Of a stretch of DNA of 64,000 nucleotides, positions 60,114-64,000 are shown one piece after another. The notes under the pieces were generated by a model that was given only the letters and a program-made list of their open reading frames with translations, was not told the DNA's origin and searched no databases. The number at the start of each line of letters is the position of its first letter. Within the stretch, counting starts at the first letter, position 1. Location of the stretch: NCBI GenBank assembly GCA_025175895.1, contig CM045987.1, positions 39,582,113-39,646,112 on the forward strand. Direction: 5' to 3'. The stretch is from Wurfbainia villosa (lineage: Eukaryota > Streptophyta > Magnoliopsida > Zingiberales > Zingiberaceae). The position numbers and the translations under genes were made by a program.

Positions 60114-61332
60114 GCCAATGCATGTTTATGTTTAAAAGAAAAAAAAATGTATCCAAAGTCTTCCGCTGTAAGTAGTAAGAAGTGTATGTAAGTATGGTCG
60201 CGTCACGCGCTGCCCCTCCGGACCCTTGGAGAAAGGGCGGGCGTGACAATTCCAATGTGCCATGGCGGTGTAGACACCGTTAGCATGACATAGCCGATGG
60301 AAGCACCTGAAGGCTAGCGCGATGGATGAACAAAGTCATGGATGACTTGGAGGGATCCGAGAGGCGTAAGGCTGATCGAGGTGGCTAGAAGGCTTAGGTC
60401 TAGACTAAGGGTGGTCTAGCAAGTATGGGGGCACCATACTTGAGCTAAAACCTCATATTTTAGGTGTGCCAGTCGATTGGTGCCGTGTGGCAGTCGACTG
60501 GCGTAGTCAACTAGGGTTTGACTGCGGGAATTGCCCTAGCAGTCGACTGCCATTGATGGGCAGTCGACTGATTGGACGAGCAGTCGACTGATCTTGTGAT
60601 CAGTCGACTGATGCTCAGATTTTGGGGCACATAATGGAGTCTCACTCATTCGGGATGAGCGAATGGTGATGGCTCATCATCGGACCGATTCTCATGATCA
60701 CCGATCGATGTCTAAGCCGCTGATTTTTCCAGCGTGGATTACACCGTTGTCTCACAGCAACAGTGTGATCAGTCGACTGATGGTCCCGAGCAGTCGACTG
60801 ATCGACTTTTTCCAGCACAGGTTGAAGCTATATAAGGAGCTCGTGATGGAGGAAAAGATAGCAATTTTCTTGGGCGAAATTGAAGGGGAAAGTTGGTGCT
60901 TTTCAGTCCTTCAAAGCTAGTTCAAGGCAATCAAAGATCAAGCAATCAAAAGCTCTTATAAAGTGTTTTTCTTTACTTGCATTTCATATAAATTGTTGTA
61001 ATTGCTTATTTTTAGTTTCTTACTGTTGTAAGATTACTTGTAAGGGGTTTCTCCACCTCCGACTTGTGTCGAGAAGGAGTGTTTATTATAGTGGTGTGTG
61101 ATTGGCATCGCTAGGGTTCGTACGAACCCTAGCCGTGGACTAGGAACCGTTCGGTTCCGAACCACGTTAAACGATTGTGTTTGCGTGTTGTTAATTGTTT
61201 CGTTATTGCTTTCATTACTATTCCACTGCGTACTAACGAAATTGTAGAGACGAACAAGCGATCGAATTCCATCTACGAACGAACTCTACACTATTCACCC
61301 CCCTCTAGCGGCTTCAAATATCCTACACTATT

Positions 61333-61587
61333 AAAACCTCATGAAGCTTAGATCCAATGGATAGAAACGAAACTCTAGATCCAAAGGTAGAGATTAAATC
61401 TCTAAGATCCGACGGTTGAGATTAAATCTCTATATCCGACGGTTGAGATTAAATCCCTAGAACCAATGGTGGAGATTAAAAAAAGGCTTATCCCTAATCT
61501 CTATAAAAGGAGCCTTAGGGTTGGCATGGAGAGCAATTAGGAAGCAAAGGGTATCAGAGTTGGCGGCAAGAAGCAAGAGGATTTGGG
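61333..61587 (+). repeat. E5 3' LTR, continued
   Basis: Matches E5 5' LTR 33646-33900, including the 28-bp repeats and TATAAAAGG. It is cut at 61588 by E6. Confidence 0.9.
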
Positions 61588-62777
61588 TGTTGGGAATCGA
61601 TTGGCCGGCTAGAGGGGGGTGAATAGCCCTCGTTCGTTGGATGTCGTATTTTGCTCGTCTACAAAATGTTAGCGCAAGCGGAAGCAATAAACTAAGACAA
61701 GCAAATAGAAATAAAACAAAGACAATACAAACACGGAGATGTAACGTGGTTCACGGCTACGCCGCTAATCCACAGTCCGATTCATCCACGGTGAATCACT
61801 CCGCAATCTATCCACTAGATCTCTCCTTTGCACAAAGCTAGGTGGAGGTAACCTCTTTTACACAAGATCACTCTTCTACAATGGAATGAAGATTAGAGCA
61901 AGTAGAAGAGTGGAAAATCGTTTAGGGCACTTTGGGAGTAGTTGGGCGTTCAAGCATTTTCCCCCCAAAGCCCTATCCCTTTCCTTTTTATAGAGGAAGA
62001 GGGTTTCTTCCCGTTGACACAGGAGCAGTCGACTGATGCCCTCGATCAGTCGACTGATCCCGTAGCCGTTGCCCAATAACGACCGCTTTCCACGTTGGAT
62101 TCCATCCAATGGTATTGGCATCGATCGTGATCCTACCATCGATCGGCCGATCGATGCTCGACGATCGAGTGCTCAACTCGAAGTCGACTCCATTCTGCGT
62201 GCCGCATCGATCGCATCACCAATCCATTCCTAGCGATGATCGCGATCCATGGCAATGCGCTAGCACTAGATCGTCTTATACCATCGATCGAACTATCGAC
62301 TTAGAGCGTGATCGCCATTACATGGCGATGACCGTGTCGAAAACCCATCCGACACTTGGCCAAATGACCAAGTTTCACCTAAGAGCTACCCTTCCCGGGT
62401 TACAATCGCTCACTCTCATCCCTCGGAGTCCCTCGCCTTCGAAGTTCTCTTCGTTCGCGGCCACGTCCCTCGGCAGCATCAGGTGCACGACTCTGCAATG
62501 CTCCTTCGCGTCTCTGGCCTCGAAGTCTACTTCCTCCGGCTTCACTCCAAGCTCCTCGTCCGGCGGTCCCTCGGATGCTCCAAGCGCACAGCTTCCGCAA
62601 AGCTATCCTTCACCGACTCAAGGCATGAGTCATGAGATGTGATACTCGCCACGGCTCCATGTGCGAATTACTAAGTCCTGCACGACTTCAACGCACATAT
62701 CAAATCAACATATCAAACTAACTTAAACCCTTTTCCACACCATCAAAACCATATTACGGCAAGAGATTGCCCTAACA
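61588..62777 (-). repeat. E6 LTR (minus-strand element)
   Basis: A 1190-bp block, TGTTGGGAATCG...CCTAACA on the plus strand. On the minus strand it starts TGTTAGGGCAATC and ends with the CACCCCCCTCTAGC block seen at the ends of E3 and E4 LTRs. Two cagtcgactgat copies lie at about 62027-62055, and CGATCG strings at 62120-62310. The adjoining sequence reads as an AAAAAGGGGGAGAT PPT on the minus strand, so this is a 3' LTR. The 5 bp before it are TTGGG; the other TSD is outside the window. Confidence 0.8.
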
Positions 62778-63081
62778 ATCTCCCCCTTTTTGATGTGTGG
62801 CAATCCGTTTAAGTTAGGTAAAACATTTGATATAAATTTTAAAGGAAAGAATGCATGTAAACATAAACATGATATAGCAACATGCAACTCCCCCTTAATC
62901 CATAAAACTCCCCCTTAATTTCTCCCCCTATCATAATTAACTTAAACATAATCATTTCTCCCCCTTTGACACCATCAAAAATATTATCACTAAGTTAAAA
63001 GCACATGGCATCAAGTCTAATAGAAAGAAAATATCACAAGTTGATTTAAAATTGGAATTCAGCCTTTACTGGTCTGATATT
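62778..63081 (-). other. E6 internal region, 3' end
   Basis: PPT (62778-62793 on the plus strand reads atctccccctttttga), then AT-rich DNA with repeated 'ctccccctta' strings, as in the 3' internal tails of E4. No ORF. It is cut by E7 at 63082. Confidence 0.65.
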
Positions 63082-64000
63082 TGTTGGGTTTCCGGCACCG
63101 CGGCGTGTGTGTGTTCGATCATGTTTCGTAAACATGAGCACAGCGGAAGCAATTAAAAATAATAAATCTATATTTATTACAACACACACAACACACGCAT
63201 GCTATTACAACAAGTGTAGACATAACCGTAAATTAAAATTTGCAATAAAAGAAAATTATCTACGTTATACCTTCCGTATGACGTGTAGCGGGAACGGCAT
63301 CAACCGGAACGATCCTCGTAAGAATCGTCTCTATCCGTATCCACGCCGAGCTCCTCGGGATGACTTCGCTAAGTCACGAGCTTCATCTTCGTACGGGTTA
63401 CTAGCCTCGTGTTGAAGACGACGTGATCGAGAGATGATCACGATCCGAATCCAAATTCGGATCCTAAAACGAGTTCTCAAAACTCGCTTCTCCGGAGAGG
63501 TATTCGTCAACCGTTTGACGAATCCTTCGTCCCCCACCTTAGAGGATTACCGGAGATCAAATCCCCGGTAAGTTAGCCGCTGTCGGAGCACTAACCGTCG
63601 TCCAAACGACGCTCCGACGAGAGGAGAAGAAGCTGTCCAGAAAACTGGACAGCTTGGTGGAGGATATAGGCGCCGGCCAACCAAGGAAAGAAAAGGCTCA
63701 CCTTGATGCCAAACCTATAGGAGATCGCCGGAACTCTTCCGGCAGCAGCTCGACGCCGGCGAGGAGAAAGGAAGCAGCCTTCTGGACGCCGGTTGGAGGA
63801 GCTTTGGGCTGGGCGGTGGCAGCTTAGGGTTGGGCGCCGAAATCACCAAGGGTGAGGTGGGCGGCAACTACCATTAGAGTTTTTGGATTAGGGTTTGAGC
63901 CCTATTTTATAGAGAACTAATTCTCTTAATGGTTAATGGATCATATCCATAAAGCCCGTTAACCCGCTCCATTAAGATAAGTTAAAATAAACCAGACCAT
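63082..64000 (-). mobile_element. E7: further LTR insertion, runs off the window
   Basis: Starts TGTTGGGTTTCCGGCACC. On the minus strand it has a TATA box (TATAAAATAG, 63902-63911) followed by a gene-like leader, so it reads as a minus-strand LTR with U5 to the left. There is no copy of its end in the window, so family and TSD are unknown. Small ORFs in it have no recognisable product. Confidence 0.6.

Larger units (their letters stand above)
57301..60248 (+). mobile_element. Solo LTR, probably Ty3/gypsy (Tekay-like)
   Basis: A 2948-bp block with TGTAACGCCCG...GGGCGGGCGTGACA ends has no coding region. The flanking 5 bp are agtcc (57296-57300) and attcc (60249-60253), one mismatch. The ends and the late 'gtactgtaggtaag...ccgctgtaag' blocks resemble gypsy LTRs of the Tekay type from memory. 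A plain reading is LTR-LTR recombination leaving one LTR. It contains several tandem arrays. Confidence 0.75.
40555..61327 (+). mobile_element. E4: gag plus ORF2 non-autonomous element, interrupted by E2 and a solo LTR
   Basis: The ends are TGTTGGTGCAATCGG...AATATCCTACA with perfect TSD CTATT at 40550-40554 and 61328-61332. Structure: 5' LTR 40555-41910, PBS, intact gag 41976-43553, internal spacer, ORF2 (44761-45684, resuming 54930-55303), non-coding tail, PPT, 3' LTR 57023-61327. E2 splits ORF2 and a solo LTR splits the 3' LTR. Net length without nested DNA is about 8.6 kb. No pol is encoded. Related to E3. Confidence 0.93.
57023..61327 (+). repeat. E4 3' LTR, split by a solo LTR
   Basis: LTR sequence occupies 57023-57300 and 60254-61327, together about 1352 bp against 1356 bp in the 5' copy. 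A block at about 60650-60740 is altered relative to the 5' LTR: palindromes are replaced by CGATCG-type strings. The end ...ATATCCTACA is followed by CTATT. Confidence 0.92.
32758..61587 (+). mobile_element. E5: copia LTR retrotransposon, interrupted by E4 and E6
   Basis: The 5' LTR is 32758-34649 (TGTTGGGATG...ACCCTACA). PBS, gag, PR, IN, RT, RNase H and PPT follow in order. The 3' LTR is 39667-40554, resuming at 61333-61587 after E4. E6 then cuts the 3' LTR and its last roughly 745 bp are outside the window, so the right TSD cannot be checked. The base before the 5' LTR belongs to the E0 LTR. Coding regions have about six stops. Confidence 0.9.

Overview
This is a nuclear plant genome window. 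It holds one ordinary host gene at the left end and about 50 kb of nested LTR retrotransposons. The organism is a flowering plant: the gene has a plant-type intron-rich layout, and the rest is Ty1/copia-rich with one Ty3/gypsy-like solo LTR and an RTE-type LINE. A monocot is my guess only; nothing here fixes the species.

Positions 643-10574 (minus strand) carry a complete DNA topoisomerase I gene (TOP1). I could reconstruct 15 coding exons, all in frame with GT-AG introns, giving about 938 aa with all five catalytic residues. A probable non-coding first exon lies near 12336-12480. Intron 2 holds a decayed RTE-like LINE (5231-8383, minus) with a 19-bp target site duplication (TSD). The inferred 5' UTR intron holds a (TA)n tract and a GC-rich chain of alternating direct and inverted copies that looks like tandem foldback/MITE-like DNA (10911-11940). 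Positions 12.5-13.6 kb are AT-rich intergenic DNA and an LTR-like remnant.

From 13.6 kb to the right edge the window is a stack of insertions, most resolved by TG...CA ends and 5-bp TSDs. E0 is a SIRE-like copia relic (13660-14325, resuming at 30379). It was split by E1, a minus-strand copia element (14326-30378, TSD AAACA). E1 was split by E3, a gag-only non-autonomous element (17380-24190, TSD TACAC). The 3' LTR of E0 was cut by E5, a full copia element with stop codons (from 32758). The 3' LTR of E5 was cut by E4, a gag-only relative of E3 (40555-61327, TSD CTATT). E4 was itself split by E2 (45685-54924, plus-strand sister of E1, TSD ACCTC) inside its second ORF, and by a 2.95-kb solo LTR (57301-60248) inside its 3' LTR. 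Past 61588, E6 sits in the LTR of E5 and E7 sits in E6; both run off the window.

The elements fall into working pairs. E1 and E2 encode gag, protease, integrase, RT and RNase H, but both are broken. E3 and E4 encode only gag with two zinc knuckles and would need pol from elsewhere. E4 also has a second gene resembling the 'putative plant transposon protein' family, with its own gene-like leader and a likely 112-bp intron.

The most unusual signals are that leader-plus-intron ORF2, dense GTCGAC palindromes in the U3 regions of E3, E4 and E6, the patchwise replacement of those palindromes in some copies, and a 938-bp almost pure poly(A) block in the place of the 3' LTR start of E3.
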